27,500 bases of DNA, from contig ADNK01001801.1 in the NCBI GenBank assembly GCA_000320545.1, forward strand, positions 10,001-37,500, in the 5' to 3' direction. This DNA is from Bigelowiella natans CCMP2755. Its lineage: Eukaryota > Cercozoa > Chlorarachniophyceae. Positions within the stretch are counted from its first letter, which is position 1. Each line of letters begins with the position of its first letter. The notes below the pieces were generated by a model. It did no database searches. It saw nothing but the letters and a program-made list of their open reading frames with translations, and was not told the origin of the DNA. Below are positions 1-9,670 of the stretch, one piece after another. Both the position numbers and the translations under genes were made by a program.

Positions 1-249
1 GTAGATATTAATACAGCATAGGCACGTGGGTTCCGGCGGGACTCATGGCAGCACACCGGAAGTGTGCTGCCCCACGTGCGGCGGCATTCGCGAAAGCTTC
101 GCGAATGATTACGCAGTGCACGATTTAATAAAAATATAATCTTTAATAAAAATAAACACAACTCTTCAAAAGGAAGCAAACGTGCCTTTCCCCCCCCCTG
201 CCTACTTGTGCACGTAGCGCCTCGGCCTGTGAACACCTTACGCGCAACA
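1..249 (+). repeat. 5' LTR of E1 (last 249 of 326 bases)
   Basis: This matches 5391-5639 of the 3' LTR without a difference that I can see. It ends in CAACA at 245-249, the usual CA end. AATAAA motifs at 127-132, 145-150 and 151-156 are candidate polyadenylation signals in the R/U5 part. Inverted repeats that can form hairpins precede them; they are described under the 3' LTR. Confidence 0.93.
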
Positions 250-288
250 ACCTTTGGCTTCCACACACGGGAAACGATTTGACTAACA
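250..288 (+). other. E1 leader with possible primer-binding site
   Basis: There are 39 bases between the LTR end and the gag ATG. A TGG that could pair with the CCA end of a tRNA starts at 255, five bases inside the LTR end (TGGCTTCCA...). I could not assign the rest to a known tRNA 3' end, so the primer-binding call is weak. A self-priming or internally cleaved tRNA primer is possible. E2's left arm has a different sequence in the middle of this leader. Confidence 0.4.
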
Positions 289-3200
289 ATGTCACAGCAG
301 CTAGAAGAACAGCAGGACTTTGGCTCGCAGGCCGTGCAAGGGCACGAGCAGAAACAGGAAAGGAAGGGCGATACGGACGCTAAGGAAGGAGGAGGAACAC
401 CTCCACAGGCACCGCCGGGACCAGCACCCGGGATTAAGAAAGCAGATGCAGCAGCAGAGGCACTGGAGAACTTCTACGAGGCGGACGACGAGGACGTGGC
501 CGCCGAAAGCAAGAAGGTCGTAATGGCATTACGAGCCTTGCGACCCAGGGCGAGCAACTACGCCAAACTGAAAGTATCGATAGAATACAAGTATCAGACA
601 CATGATGTTTGGGCAGCTATCATGCAGGACATCATGGATTACGAAGCAGACTTACCTCCAGAGTGGGCAGCTTTGTTTAGGAACGACGGGGGTCTGGGCG
701 CCTCGCGGGGGACGACCCAGAGCACCGTCAAGCAGCAGCAGCCGGTACAGCGGAACACCCAGTTCATGTCTGTTAAAACAGCACCGGTTATGATAACGAA
801 ATACAACGGGAAAAGAGGTGAGGCAAGGAGGTGGTGGAAGAACGCTAGGAGTATACTCTGCGACTTTACCCCTAACCCCACCGAAAACGACAAGCTCAAA
901 TGGCTAGCTATAATAAAGCAAGCCATGGACCTTTACGAGACAGGCAGGACCCGGATCAGGCAGCTAGAGAAAATACACACTACAGTTAGTGGGCTACGAG
1001 ACGTTGAGGCGATAATGAAGGCTTTTGTAAATGAACAGGATGCTAACTCCCTACCCCAGGCTATTAGAAAATACAGAGCAATGATGCAGCATGAGAGAGA
1101 ACCTGTTAGAGACTTTGCCACGCGCTTCCAGGATATGATCGACGAACTACATGATTTTAATTACAACACAGGTGATGATCAGGCAAGGTTTGAAGAGTTC
1201 AAGTTAAAGATAAAGGAATCCACTTACGTTACGGAGAAAGGCTACACCACGATGGAGGCAGCAGTGCAGGCTATATCCCTACGCGAGCAGGAGCAGGACC
1301 GCAAGTTTACCAGCCCTAAGGTACCTGGCATAGGAAACATTAACGCTATTAAGCCGCAGCGAGACTGGTACAAGGACAGGGAAGGTAACCGACGTTGCGG
1401 ATACTGCTCACGTAAAGGGAAACACACCGCTAAAGACTGCAGAGACAGGAAAGAAGGACGACCCAGGATGACGATCAGGCAGCTCAACGAACACTACGAG
1501 AAGTTAAAGAGAAAGAAAGGCAGAGGACAAGGATATAACAACAGCAAATGGCAAGGCAGCAACAACGGGAAGAACAATAAATATAAGAACAAAAAGCAGA
1601 ACAGTATCAATGCTATACAGCAGCAGATAAACGGAATATTAGATCACCTTAAGCAGGCGCCGACGAAGACAGCAGTACCAGCAACGCAGGACCAAGACAA
1701 GCCCATGACCCTAGACGACATAAAGAACTTAGGAGTATGCAACATTAATGACGAAGACGCTAACAGGACTATCAAAGTTGCTATGACCAAGGTTAAAGTT
1801 AAAGACAGCTACGGAGACTACAAGAAACTACCTGCCCTTTGGGATAGTGGCAGCATGCCGAAGTCCTTCATAAGCCTAAGCACAGTAAGAAGGTTAGGAC
1901 TATTGGATCAAGTGACTAAGAAAGAACGTAAATATGCTCAAGCAGACGGAAGCTCTTCCATGAAGACCGTCGGTGAGCTAATGCTAAAGCTACAGATACC
2001 TGGCAGCGACGCGGAGACCCAAATCAAGACCCGAGTAGCCATGACTTTATCCATGGAACTACTCCTCGGACAGGATGCCCTAGAAAAATTAGGGGGGATC
2101 ATATCATTCTACAATCACAAGATATACTTTGCTAAGTTGCCAAAGAAGTCAGGCAGGACCATCAGCCAGAACATGATACGGCTTGACGAGTGGACCTCTG
2201 AGTCAAGCGTTAATGCGTTAGAGTTTATGGACCTAGCGGACAACAAGCTACCTACACCTACCGAGCTACGGAAGAAGAACCCCGGCAAGACCATCCGACA
2301 GATAACGGAGCTACTGGACAAGACCCCCCCAGCTGATGATTGGGATATCGACAAAGGCAAAAAGTACATTAATAAAATATTAAACGAGAAGTACTCTGAC
2401 ATCACCAAGCCGACGACGAAGCCCTCCAGCAAGCTTACCCCAGTAAAGATCGAGCTAAAGAAGGGATACGAAGAGTGCATCATCAATGACCCAGAACATA
2501 GGCGACCGGAAGCGGACTGGGAAAAGATAGAGTGGCAGATCAATGAATGGGCAAAGGAAGGGAAGATAGAGCCAAGCAACTCACCATGGAACGTGAGACA
2601 TGTGCTAGCTAAGAAACCTACTTACCCTTTCTTCCGCCTGGCGCACAACTTCATCCGCCACAACCGAGTAATAAAGAGGATCCAGACACCTACACCAAGG
2701 ATAGATGACGTTATTGAACACGTCATAGGATACAAATACTACTCTTCCCTAGATAAAAATGAATCATACATGCAGACACCCATCCACAAAACCTCCCGCC
2801 CCATTACCGCGTTCTCCAGCAGGCACAGGAAGTGGCACTTCGTCGTATTCCCTTACGGCCTAAGCATATCAGGGGATGCGTTCAGTAGTCAGAACTACAG
2901 GGCATACACACATGATGGGATGGCGTCTGTGTTGTGGGTGTTTGTGTTTGTGTATGTGGATGATGACATAATATGTACCAACACAGTCGTCGCTCAGATC
3001 TTCCTCCTGGAAAATATATTTATTAGGTTTGCACACTTCGGTTTTACTATTAGACTGCAGAAGTGTACATTCCTAGCTACAAGAATCAAGTGGTGTGGAT
3101 ATTACCTGGAGCAAGGCCGCATCACCCCAAACCCCGAGAAAGTAGCAGCACTACAGCAAGCCCCTAAACCTAAGAATGCAAAGGAGTTAAAGTCATTCTT

Positions 3201-5262
3201 GCAGACTGCAGCTTGGATACTACGTAGGTTCTCCCCTACCTACGCTAGGACTGCAGCTGCTTTTACTACTGCTTACCGGAAGGAGAACTCTGTAGGCCTC
3301 AGCTTCGCTAAGGTGTGGGCCAAGGCTGGCCTTGATGCCCACTTCGATAACCTAATAAAGTTATGCAGCAACACCCTATTGAATGCTAAGCTAGACACTA
3401 CTAGACCAGCTACCCTATGGACAGACTGGTCTAAGCTAGGTATGGCTGCTGTACTTACCCAAGACCAGCAGATCATACGGGTGTGGGGCAGGGCCTGCAC
3501 AGCAGCTGAGGCCAAGTACAGCCCTACAAAAGGAGAGTATAAAGCCATGACTGAGGCGCAGAGGAAACTAAGATACTACCTGCTGTCGGTGCCCAGCTTC
3601 ACCTTAATGACTGACCACAAGCCCCTCCTAGGCATCGACCGCAAGCTCGAAGCGCCTAACGATGAGTATGCAGCTATGAGGGCGGACACGGAAGAGTTTA
3701 GGGACAAGAGGACAGTGGTCTACGCACCAGGAGACAAGCAGCTTGCTGACTATTTCAGCAGGCTGTTCGAAAAGAAAGTCCCTACCCAGGTCACCCCTAT
3801 GGTTAACGCGATTACCTTCGAGGACGGCGACTTCCTGCCTGAGCCAGAGGAGCTCCAGCACCTTCAAGAACACCTGGATAAATACAAACACAAGCATGAG
3901 GTACTTAGTGATAGGATATATGTATACACTAATAATGTTAGGCGTACCTACGTGCCACGGCGGACCAGGGGAGCCCTTCTCTTTACCGCCCATGGACCTG
4001 CACACGTAGGAGAAAACCATATCACTGCTCTACTCTACCATTACTACTGGCCCTACAAGCTAAAAGAGATAAGGACATACCTGCGTGGCTGCAGGTGCTC
4101 CAGCTTGAAGGCGGCAGGCGTCGCCACCAAGGAGTCCAGCAAGAGCCGTGCATCTAAGAAAATCAAAGCAAGGAACTTCTTAGATATCGTGCAAATTGAT
4201 GTTTATAAGTACGATGGCTATCACTACCTTACCTTCGTTGATGTGGCCACTGGAAAGTGCTGGGTTAAAAAGATTATCAAGGTCAACGTTGCTAAGAAGA
4301 ACAAAGGCTTATATAAGCAGAGGCTTACTAACTGCTACCGTACCTGGGAGTCTGAGCTCCAGGCTATCCCTGATGAAGTTAGCATAAACAAGATACCAAA
4401 GAAGTTACATGTGGATAATGAGACCTCTCTTCTACAGCTACCACACCCTAATATTGATGCCTCACCTGTATACTATGCCCAGTCCAACTCCAAGGTAGAG
4501 CGACTCCACCGCACCTTGGCCAACCTAAGCAGGATAAATAGCACCACACCAGACAAGATACAAGGGTTAGTAAACGACACCTTCACGTCTGGGGGAGGTA
4601 TCAAGGATAAGGAGAGGGAAGAAGGCGACGACAACGACGACGATACCGAGAGCGAAGACGAGAAGGTCCCGTACGATGGCCGAGTTCTAAAGGAAGGACA
4701 GTATGTTAGGGCCAAGGTAAATCTGAGATCGAGAAATAAACAAGACCCCTTCTGGGGTGGCGTTGCAAAGGTTACCGAGAGGAAGGGGAGGAAGCAGTAC
4801 TACATCTATGATGGGAACAGGGTCACCTTGCGCCACATCAGTCACCTAAAGAATTATGATATCGGTGAGAAGCTCCTAGAGGATGTTAAAGTAAACCCTA
4901 CTGTGTGGGAGCGAGCAATGCCTTGTTTAGGACCCCGACCTAAGTTCGATGTGGAATATGGAAACAATAAGGTCAGGGTGAACGACGATTGGCGCATGAA
5001 GATTGTCTATCTAGGCTACCCTGGATTACGAAATATGGAGAGGGTAGCTATGAAAATAAAGGACGGAAAATATCAGCTACTCTACCTAGCTGTTCCCGAC
5101 TTACCCTTTGAGCACTGGTATAAGGTCCTGGGGGACCTTGATGCAGAGGGCTGGTATGGACACGAACCTAAGGACGAAGGTGAGTTCTGGGTAAGCGACA
5201 AAGGAGATAAGGTTAGAGAGGAATCTATTACCTGGTGGTTGGTGAAGTTCCGAAAGCGATGA
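289..5262 (+). CDS. Gag-Pol polyprotein, single frame, 1657 aa
   Basis: This one uninterrupted frame carries all replication functions of the element. Gag-like sequence occupies about residues 1-360. A zinc knuckle C370-C373-H379-C384 has spacing CX2CX5HX4C, one residue longer than usual. The aspartic protease motif is D519-S-G. Reverse transcriptase shows D822 in motif A and YVDDD at 889-893. RNase H has D1046, E1083 and D1109, ending with a LADYFSR block near 1152-1158. Integrase has an H1235-H1239-C1268-C1270 finger (CXC, not CXXC) and D1304, D1376, E1404. The last D and E are separated by 27 residues, where about 35 is usual. An acidic stretch lies near 1430-1460, followed by a basic C-terminal domain. 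Gag and Pol are fused without frameshift or stop, so their ratio must be set after translation. The start at 289 is the first ATG after the leader. Confidence 0.93.
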   Translation: MSQQLEEQQDFGSQAVQGHEQKQERKGDTDAKEGGGTPPQAPPGPAPGIKKADAAAEALENFYEADDEDVAAESKKVVMALRALRPRASNYAKLKVSIEYKYQTHDVWAAIMQDIMDYEADLPPEWAALFRNDGGLGASRGTTQSTVKQQQPVQRNTQFMSVKTAPVMITKYNGKRGEARRWWKNARSILCDFTPNPTENDKLKWLAIIKQAMDLYETGRTRIRQLEKIHTTVSGLRDVEAIMKAFVNEQDANSLPQAIRKYRAMMQHEREPVRDFATRFQDMIDELHDFNYNTGDDQARFEEFKLKIKESTYVTEKGYTTMEAAVQAISLREQEQDRKFTSPKVPGIGNINAIKPQRDWYKDREGNRRCGYCSRKGKHTAKDCRDRKEGRPRMTIRQLNEHYEKLKRKKGRGQGYNNSKWQGSNNGKNNKYKNKKQNSINAIQQQINGILDHLKQAPTKTAVPATQDQDKPMTLDDIKNLGVCNINDEDANRTIKVAMTKVKVKDSYGDYKKLPALWDSGSMPKSFISLSTVRRLGLLDQVTKKERKYAQADGSSSMKTVGELMLKLQIPGSDAETQIKTRVAMTLSMELLLGQDALEKLGGIISFYNHKIYFAKLPKKSGRTISQNMIRLDEWTSESSVNALEFMDLADNKLPTPTELRKKNPGKTIRQITELLDKTPPADDWDIDKGKKYINKILNEKYSDITKPTTKPSSKLTPVKIELKKGYEECIINDPEHRRPEADWEKIEWQINEWAKEGKIEPSNSPWNVRHVLAKKPTYPFFRLAHNFIRHNRVIKRIQTPTPRIDDVIEHVIGYKYYSSLDKNESYMQTPIHKTSRPITAFSSRHRKWHFVVFPYGLSISGDAFSSQNYRAYTHDGMASVLWVFVFVYVDDDIICTNTVVAQIFLLENIFIRFAHFGFTIRLQKCTFLATRIKWCGYYLEQGRITPNPEKVAALQQAPKPKNAKELKSFLQTAAWILRRFSPTYARTAAAFTTAYRKENSVGLSFAKVWAKAGLDAHFDNLIKLCSNTLLNAKLDTTRPATLWTDWSKLGMAAVLTQDQQIIRVWGRACTAAEAKYSPTKGEYKAMTEAQRKLRYYLLSVPSFTLMTDHKPLLGIDRKLEAPNDEYAAMRADTEEFRDKRTVVYAPGDKQLADYFSRLFEKKVPTQVTPMVNAITFEDGDFLPEPEELQHLQEHLDKYKHKHEVLSDRIYVYTNNVRRTYVPRRTRGALLFTAHGPAHVGENHITALLYHYYWPYKLKEIRTYLRGCRCSSLKAAGVATKESSKSRASKKIKARNFLDIVQIDVYKYDGYHYLTFVDVATGKCWVKKIIKVNVAKKNKGLYKQRLTNCYRTWESELQAIPDEVSINKIPKKLHVDNETSLLQLPHPNIDASPVYYAQSNSKVERLHRTLANLSRINSTTPDKIQGLVNDTFTSGGGIKDKEREEGDDNDDDTESEDEKVPYDGRVLKEGQYVRAKVNLRSRNKQDPFWGGVAKVTERKGRKQYYIYDGNRVTLRHISHLKNYDIGEKLLEDVKVNPTVWERAMPCLGPRPKFDVEYGNNKVRVNDDWRMKIVYLGYPGLRNMERVAMKIKDGKYQLLYLAVPDLPFEHWYKVLGDLDAEGWYGHEPKDEGEFWVSDKGDKVREESITWWLVKFRKR

Positions 5263-5305
5263 AGGTCTAAGGGAATAAGGAAGGAAGGAAGGAGCAACGT
5301 GACTT

Positions 5306-5313
5306 GGGGGAGG
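5306..5313 (+). other. polypurine tract
   Basis: GGGGGAGG lies directly against the TG that opens the 3' LTR, the standard place for the plus-strand primer. A longer purine-rich stretch runs from about 5254 to 5297 upstream. E2 has lost the corresponding region. Confidence 0.8.
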
Positions 5314-5639
5314 TGTAGCGCGTACCACTACGCGGGCACAAGTCACGTGCGACAACAAAGGGGTTGTCGCGGATATAGAATATAGATAACGTAGATATTA
5401 ATACAGCATAGGCACGTGGGTTCCGGCGGGACTCATGGCAGCACACCGGAAGTGTGCTGCCCCACGTGCGGCGGCATTCGCGAAAGCTTCGCGAATGATT
5501 ACGCAGTGCACGATTTAATAAAAATATAATCTTTAATAAAAATAAACACAACTCTTCAAAAGGAAGCAAACGTGCCTTTCCCCCCCCCTGCCTACTTGTG
5601 CACGTAGCGCCTCGGCCTGTGAACACCTTACGCGCAACA
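5314..5639 (+). repeat. 3' LTR of E1, 326 bp
   Basis: It begins TGTAGCG and ends GCGCAACA (TG...CA). The U3 part holds an AT-rich TATA-like stretch near 5371-5387. Four strong inverted repeats follow one another: 5319-5334 (6-bp stem), 5349-5370 (8-bp stem), 5437-5461 (10-bp stem, loop CGGAA) inside an outer 9-bp stem 5412-5420/5461-5469, and 5475-5497 (10-bp stem). AATAAA motifs are at 5517, 5535 and 5541. It is identical to the left LTR of E2. Confidence 0.95.
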
Positions 5640-6556
5640 AAAAGTACTGAGATTGGACACACAGAGAAGGTTCATAACAAAGGGAAATCATGGAACTGGA
5701 TCGGAAGACCACGGACGTTTCCAAACTTATCCACTGGGATGATGTAATGGACTCTCGTTGTCCAGGCCACATAGAAAGGGTGCAGCGTGTTTTACGTTCC
5801 GTGGTTCGTCCTCGAGCGATGATGGGTTGGCATTGGTCCGAATCGTGTCGTCCTTCCTTGCCTGTTATGCAGTAATATTGATCATTTCGATTGCGTATGT
5901 CTCAACGATGATGATTTTGACGATGATGAGCATGATGTAACGTGCTGACCCATCCGCAGATCCTGTCAAACGAAGATCTCTTCGAGAGCAGCAGGCAGGC
6001 AGGGTGTGTTCCCTTCTGAGCGAAGAGATACTGATCATATTGAATGCCGTCCATTTTCGACAATTTCCTTCAACTTTCTTAGGTCGCAGGATCGAAAAGC
6101 CATTCTCTCTGAATTCACCTGAAACGGCCCTGTCGCAGGTGCTCATCGCCTTGCAAACGGATCAAAGTTCTTCTCAACCCGAGCATTGAGCCGAAAAGCC
6201 AATTCGAAACGGCCTATAAAAGTAGTCTGAGACATAGAAATATTACGGAAACGAAAATCGCATGTTTAGGGAACCGAGGCCAGACTGTCACAGAATAGTT
6301 TGGCAGAATCAGACCACGTACTCGCCCCCACTCGAGCAAATTCCCCTCATAAGGAGGAGAAGATAAGCATACGGGTACAGCTTAGGAAGGATGCAAATCG
6401 CATGAAGGCTCGTAGCTATCGTGTGTGGGGATATGTATGTAGCGTTGCAACGGCGTCGGCATTTACCCCACACAGAAATATATTGCTTCCAGGTGTGATA
6501 CGGCGGGGGGTTGCACTACACTCAATTGGGAAACAACGTCATCGTATCGTTCGAAC
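5640..6556. other. spacer between E1 and the carrier gene
   Basis: I see no gene here that I can support. A 61-codon frame at 5690-5875 (+) starts at an ATG in a fair context 50 bases after the LTR. It has a segment reading GHIERVQRVL that faintly recalls histone deacetylase N-termini, but no catalytic block follows. The rest is unstructured, apart from the promoter-like pair listed separately. Confidence 0.5.
6199..6222 (+). promoter_or_regulatory. CCAAT and TATA box, candidate promoter of the carrier gene
   Basis: CCAAT at 6199-6203 is followed by TATAAAAG at 6215-6222, a consensus TATA box, about 335 bases upstream of the carrier ATG. The spacing between the two is shorter than in typical animal promoters. 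The call rests on consensus match and position only. Confidence 0.4.
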
Positions 6557-7228
6557 ATGAAGCGCGAGGGCAAGAAGGCGCACGGGCGAGTTGTTCTCAC
6601 GGATGAGATGCTACGATGGGTCGGGTTTGTCTCTGGCGCCATTGCTGGAATCAGCAGGGTGATGGTAGGCCATCCCTTTGACACCCTCAAGGTGTACATG
6701 CGGCCGAGTAGTAGTTGGAAATACTGTTCGCTTCACCCGCATTTCTCCGCCCCTCTCATTTCTAACACCCACTCCACTCTCCTATCCCCGTTCTGTCAGG
6801 TTCGGCTGCAGACAGGGGGCACTCTGCTGCCGGAGACGTCCTTGCGAGGACTCTCCTCGTTATATCGGGGAATACTCCCCCCGCTCTTTTCTGTCGGCTT
6901 CTCCACGTCAACAAACTTCGGAATATATGAAAACACAAGGTATTGCGCTGTATTAATGTTAAATCTTCGAAAGAGAATATTTTGCTACTTAAATATAGCG
7001 GTGGAGTGAATCGCTCTAGCTGTAGCTATTTGTAATACCCACACGCATACACGCCCTCGCTCTCTCCCCCCCCCCCCCCAACCATCGGTTGCGCCACCTC
7101 CCATCGTATTCTGCGATCCTCGTACGAATGAAGCTAGTATAGACATAAATGCATGAATGTATGCACGCACACACACGCACACACACACACACACACACAC
7201 TTAGAATGGTTTATATGTGTGTGTGTGT

Positions 7229-7265
<37 letters not shown>

Positions 7266-7731
7266 GTTGTGTTTCACATATAATCTCTGTGGTGTGTGTG
7301 TGGGGGGTCGCTGCAAGGTTGAGCTTATTGCACCGAAGAGAACCCACGACAATATGGGGACACGTAGCACTCGAATTTATCGCAGGTAGCCAAATAGCAT
7401 CCTGAGACATGATAAATCTCGAAGTACTGTTTCCGTGTACATCCCTCAACGTGCTACTTTCCAAAGGTACTGTTGCTGGATCAGTAATGGCGCTGGCATT
7501 GATTCCCCTCGAAAATGCCAAGGTCAAGGAAGCATCATATTGTGAAGAACTTTTTTGTGAGTTTTCCCCAAAGTGAGAATCGTACACCGATAACGTGACT
7601 TTTGTTGCTATTCCAAATCAATATAAGGTGATACAGCAGACTTCATCGGAGTCGCGAGGCACTGTAGGATGGCTCCGAACCCTGTCCGTGCATATTATAG
7701 CAGTGAGAGGAGGGGGGATAGCGTACAGAAA

Positions 7732-7800
<69 letters not shown>

Positions 7801-7892
7801 GGGGGGAGGGGACTACTCATAGAATTCTGAGCAACACTAAATTCTGGAGTTGAAGCAGAACGCTGAGACGACTGTTGCGTCGCAGCTTCCCC

Positions 7893-7929
<37 letters not shown>

Positions 7930-9078
7930 CTCTTCGTCAGAATTCTGTATTTCTTCACCTTATGCTGTTTACGTGGTTTATTGGAAAATTAATCAAGGTA
8001 TTCACGCCGCGGGATTAAGGCATGGTATCGAGGTGTTGTGCCACATCTCTTCCAAGCAGGGGTTGCTTCTCTTACGATGTTACGAAATATATCATGTCAC
8101 GAAAACAATACCAAACATATTGAGAACAGCGTCATGGCGCATTGAACATGAACATCAAGATGATCGTCATTATCATCATCATCCTTTCACATCATCGACC
8201 GTCAGGCTGGCAGGGGTTTCTACCTCAGCGCATACTTCATCGTGAAAGCAGCAGAAGACGGCAAGATTCTGAAAGACACCATCCCACAGAGATTTCGTGA
8301 TAATCTTTCCTCCTCTACCGTCCACGGAAAGATCGCAGCAGCAGCATGTGCTGGGGTATATCTAACCCCCCCCCCCCCCCCCCTTACGATTGTCTGGGCA
8401 ATTATTCATTTTTGTTGTAGCACTGAACCAAATATACGTGCTCGGGTAACTGATCATCGTATTCATAATACCCGTTCTTTCAACGGCACATACATAGATT
8501 GCAGGCTGGTCGTTCACGTATCCTTTCGATGTTACGCGTAGCAATATGATGCGCGACTGGCGCTTGGAACATCACAAGACGACTTTCGGGTGATAGGTGG
8601 TGAGGGAAGGGGGAAGATTATAGCATTCTGTCGATGAGATTCTCGTCATCTTTATTGGAATTTCAACATCGTGTTGTGTAAGGTCTCCCCATCCCTTATC
8701 CACATTCTCTTGTTTCTTCATTTCTCTCTCTCTATCTCTCTCTTGCCCGCATGAATACTCCACCGTAGGTGTATGCGCTCGCTAGTTCAGAAGGGGGGGA
8801 TAGCCCAACTTTATGCCGGATTCGGGTGAGATTTCGACAAAAATCAGCAATACCGACGGGCTATAGAGCGTTTTCCAAATTCACAGATAGTCCTACCAAA
8901 ACAGAAGAAAACCACAGGGTGTTCCCTGTTCCAGTGCTTGCGGCACGCACATCAATTGTCTAGGATGATCAGGCCAATGGCTAATTACTTTCTGAATGCA
9001 GGTTCACACTGTTACGATCGATACCGGTTGCTTGCGTTGCATTGCCCTCGTATGACATATCGCGAAGATGGATGCTAA
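6557..9078 (+). CDS. mitochondrial carrier (SLC25-type), nine exons
   Basis: Inner-membrane solute carriers have three repeats of about 100 residues, each with Px[DE]xx[KR]. I rebuilt nine exons: 6557-6691, 6800-6939, 7318-7385, 7467-7522, 7628-7683, 7998-8061, 8206-8355, 8498-8537, 8867-9078. They join in phase to 306 codons plus stop, the usual size. Repeat 1 has HPFDTLK|VRLQT and LYRGILPPL. Repeat 2 has FIAG|TVAG, PLENAK|VIQQT, WYRGVVPHL and GRGFYLSAY. Repeat 3 has CAG|IAGWSFTYPFDVT and RPMANYF...YDRY. The fit to family spacing in repeats 2 and 3 (eight residues between AG and the motif proline) supports the splice choices. Exon 5's donor (GTCCGT) and the start of exon 9 are the least certain, and the final matrix helix is only a weak match. 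The substrate cannot be assigned. Confidence 0.85.
6692..6799 (+). other. carrier intron 1, 108 nt, open in frame
   Basis: The donor is GTGTAC and the acceptor TTCTGTCAG. It is phase 0, a multiple of three and free of in-frame stops, so retention would insert 36 residues just after the repeat 1 motif lysine. Removing it restores PFDTLK-VRLQT, the family signature, so splicing is the functional form. Confidence 0.8.
7066..7264. repeat. poly-C, (AC)n and (TG)n microsatellites in carrier intron 2
   Basis: A run of 14 C lies at 7066-7079. An AC-rich array at 7165-7200 is followed after 14 bases by a TG array at 7215-7264. AC followed by TG on one strand is an inverted repeat, so the two arrays can fold into a long hairpin. 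Short frames here are read-through of the repeats. Confidence 0.95.
7733..7798. repeat. (AC)n(AG)n compound microsatellite
   Basis: AC units at 7733-7768 pass directly into AG units at 7769-7798, inside carrier intron 5. Confidence 0.95.
7896..7928. repeat. (TA)n microsatellite
   Basis: A self-complementary TA array inside carrier intron 5, about 70 bases before exon 6. Confidence 0.95.
8366..8383. repeat. poly-C run of 18 in carrier intron 7
   Basis: An uninterrupted C tract shortly after the exon 7 donor (GTATAT at 8356). The length is prone to sequencing error, but it is intronic in the model. Confidence 0.9.
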
Positions 9079-9670
9079 GGGCTTTATCATATGACGCCAA
9101 CCATTGCTAATAGGGCACAGAAGCCTGAAATATTAAAATGATGAGGGCATTCTAGCATTGCGTAGCTATTGGAATGAATGCTTGAATTTTTGGATGATTT
9201 GTTGCCTCGCAGTAGCAATGAATGCTCTGAAGAGTCACGAGCATGCACAGCGATTATTGGCAACCGTTTCATTTTTGCATGTGACTCTTAATGTATTATA
9301 TGAGAAAATCCAAGGATCTATGCAAGATTTTCCCGCAAATAATTTGACTTGAATGCAAGTCCAAACGCATGCACACCTACTAAATCTAGACACGCGTGCA
9401 TTAGCCTTTGTATTTGCGTCGCTAGAGCACATACGAATACGAAGCGCGTAATTCAGAGTCATGGCGTTGTATTTCGCGCAGGCATGGGGCATTGGCAATG
9501 ATTACTTTAACATGTAATCCAACCCAGTGCAATATTATATAGACTCTGTCAAGATGCACACACAAATCGATACTATCTAGGGTGCTCACAAAGCTTCACA
9601 GGCTGTTCAAATTTTGACGCTAATTTTCGGTCACCACTGTATGTTAGTCTTCTGTGCGAATCTTGCTTAC
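9079..9670. other. spacer between carrier and secreted-protein gene
   Basis: This is the tail-to-tail spacer between two convergent genes. I see no coding signal; the short frames on either strand show no recognisable motif. Confidence 0.5.

Larger units (their letters stand above)
1..5639 (+). mobile_element. Ty3/gypsy-type LTR retrotransposon E1 (5' end cut by window)
   Basis: The order is LTR (truncated by the window), short leader, one long gag-pol frame, purine tract, 3' LTR. The protein order protease, reverse transcriptase, RNase H, integrase is that of Ty3/gypsy (Metaviridae), not Ty1/copia. The 249 bases of 5' LTR in view read the same as 5391-5639, so the element is probably young. 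Adding the missing 77 LTR bases gives a full length near 5.7 kb. The right flank starts with AAAAG at 5640, but the left flank is outside the window, so the target-site duplication cannot be tested. No envelope-like frame is seen. Confidence 0.95.

Noticed and set aside
2115-2579. 154-codon frame antisense to E1 gag-pol, repeated at 21182-21646
   Set aside because: It is a shadow of the Gag-Pol frame, present only because the body is duplicated; Ser/Phe-rich with no domain.
5437-5497. LTR hairpins as bacterial-type terminators or a CRISPR-like array
   Set aside because: The context is a eukaryotic LTR, no T-run follows the stems, and the stems differ from each other with no regular spacers.
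5267-5662. 131-codon minus-strand frame across the LTR, with relatives at 18325-18678 and 23580-23846
   Set aside because: It recurs wherever the LTR is present, runs through LTR hairpins and poly-C, and starts or ends in unrelated flanking DNA.
5690-5875. Possible first exon of a histone-deacetylase-like gene (GHIERVQRVL)
   Set aside because: Only about ten residues resemble the family and no following exon with catalytic residues is present.
7134-7587. Several frames with runs of Thr-His or Cys-Val
   Set aside because: Direct translation of AC/TG microsatellites inside an intron.
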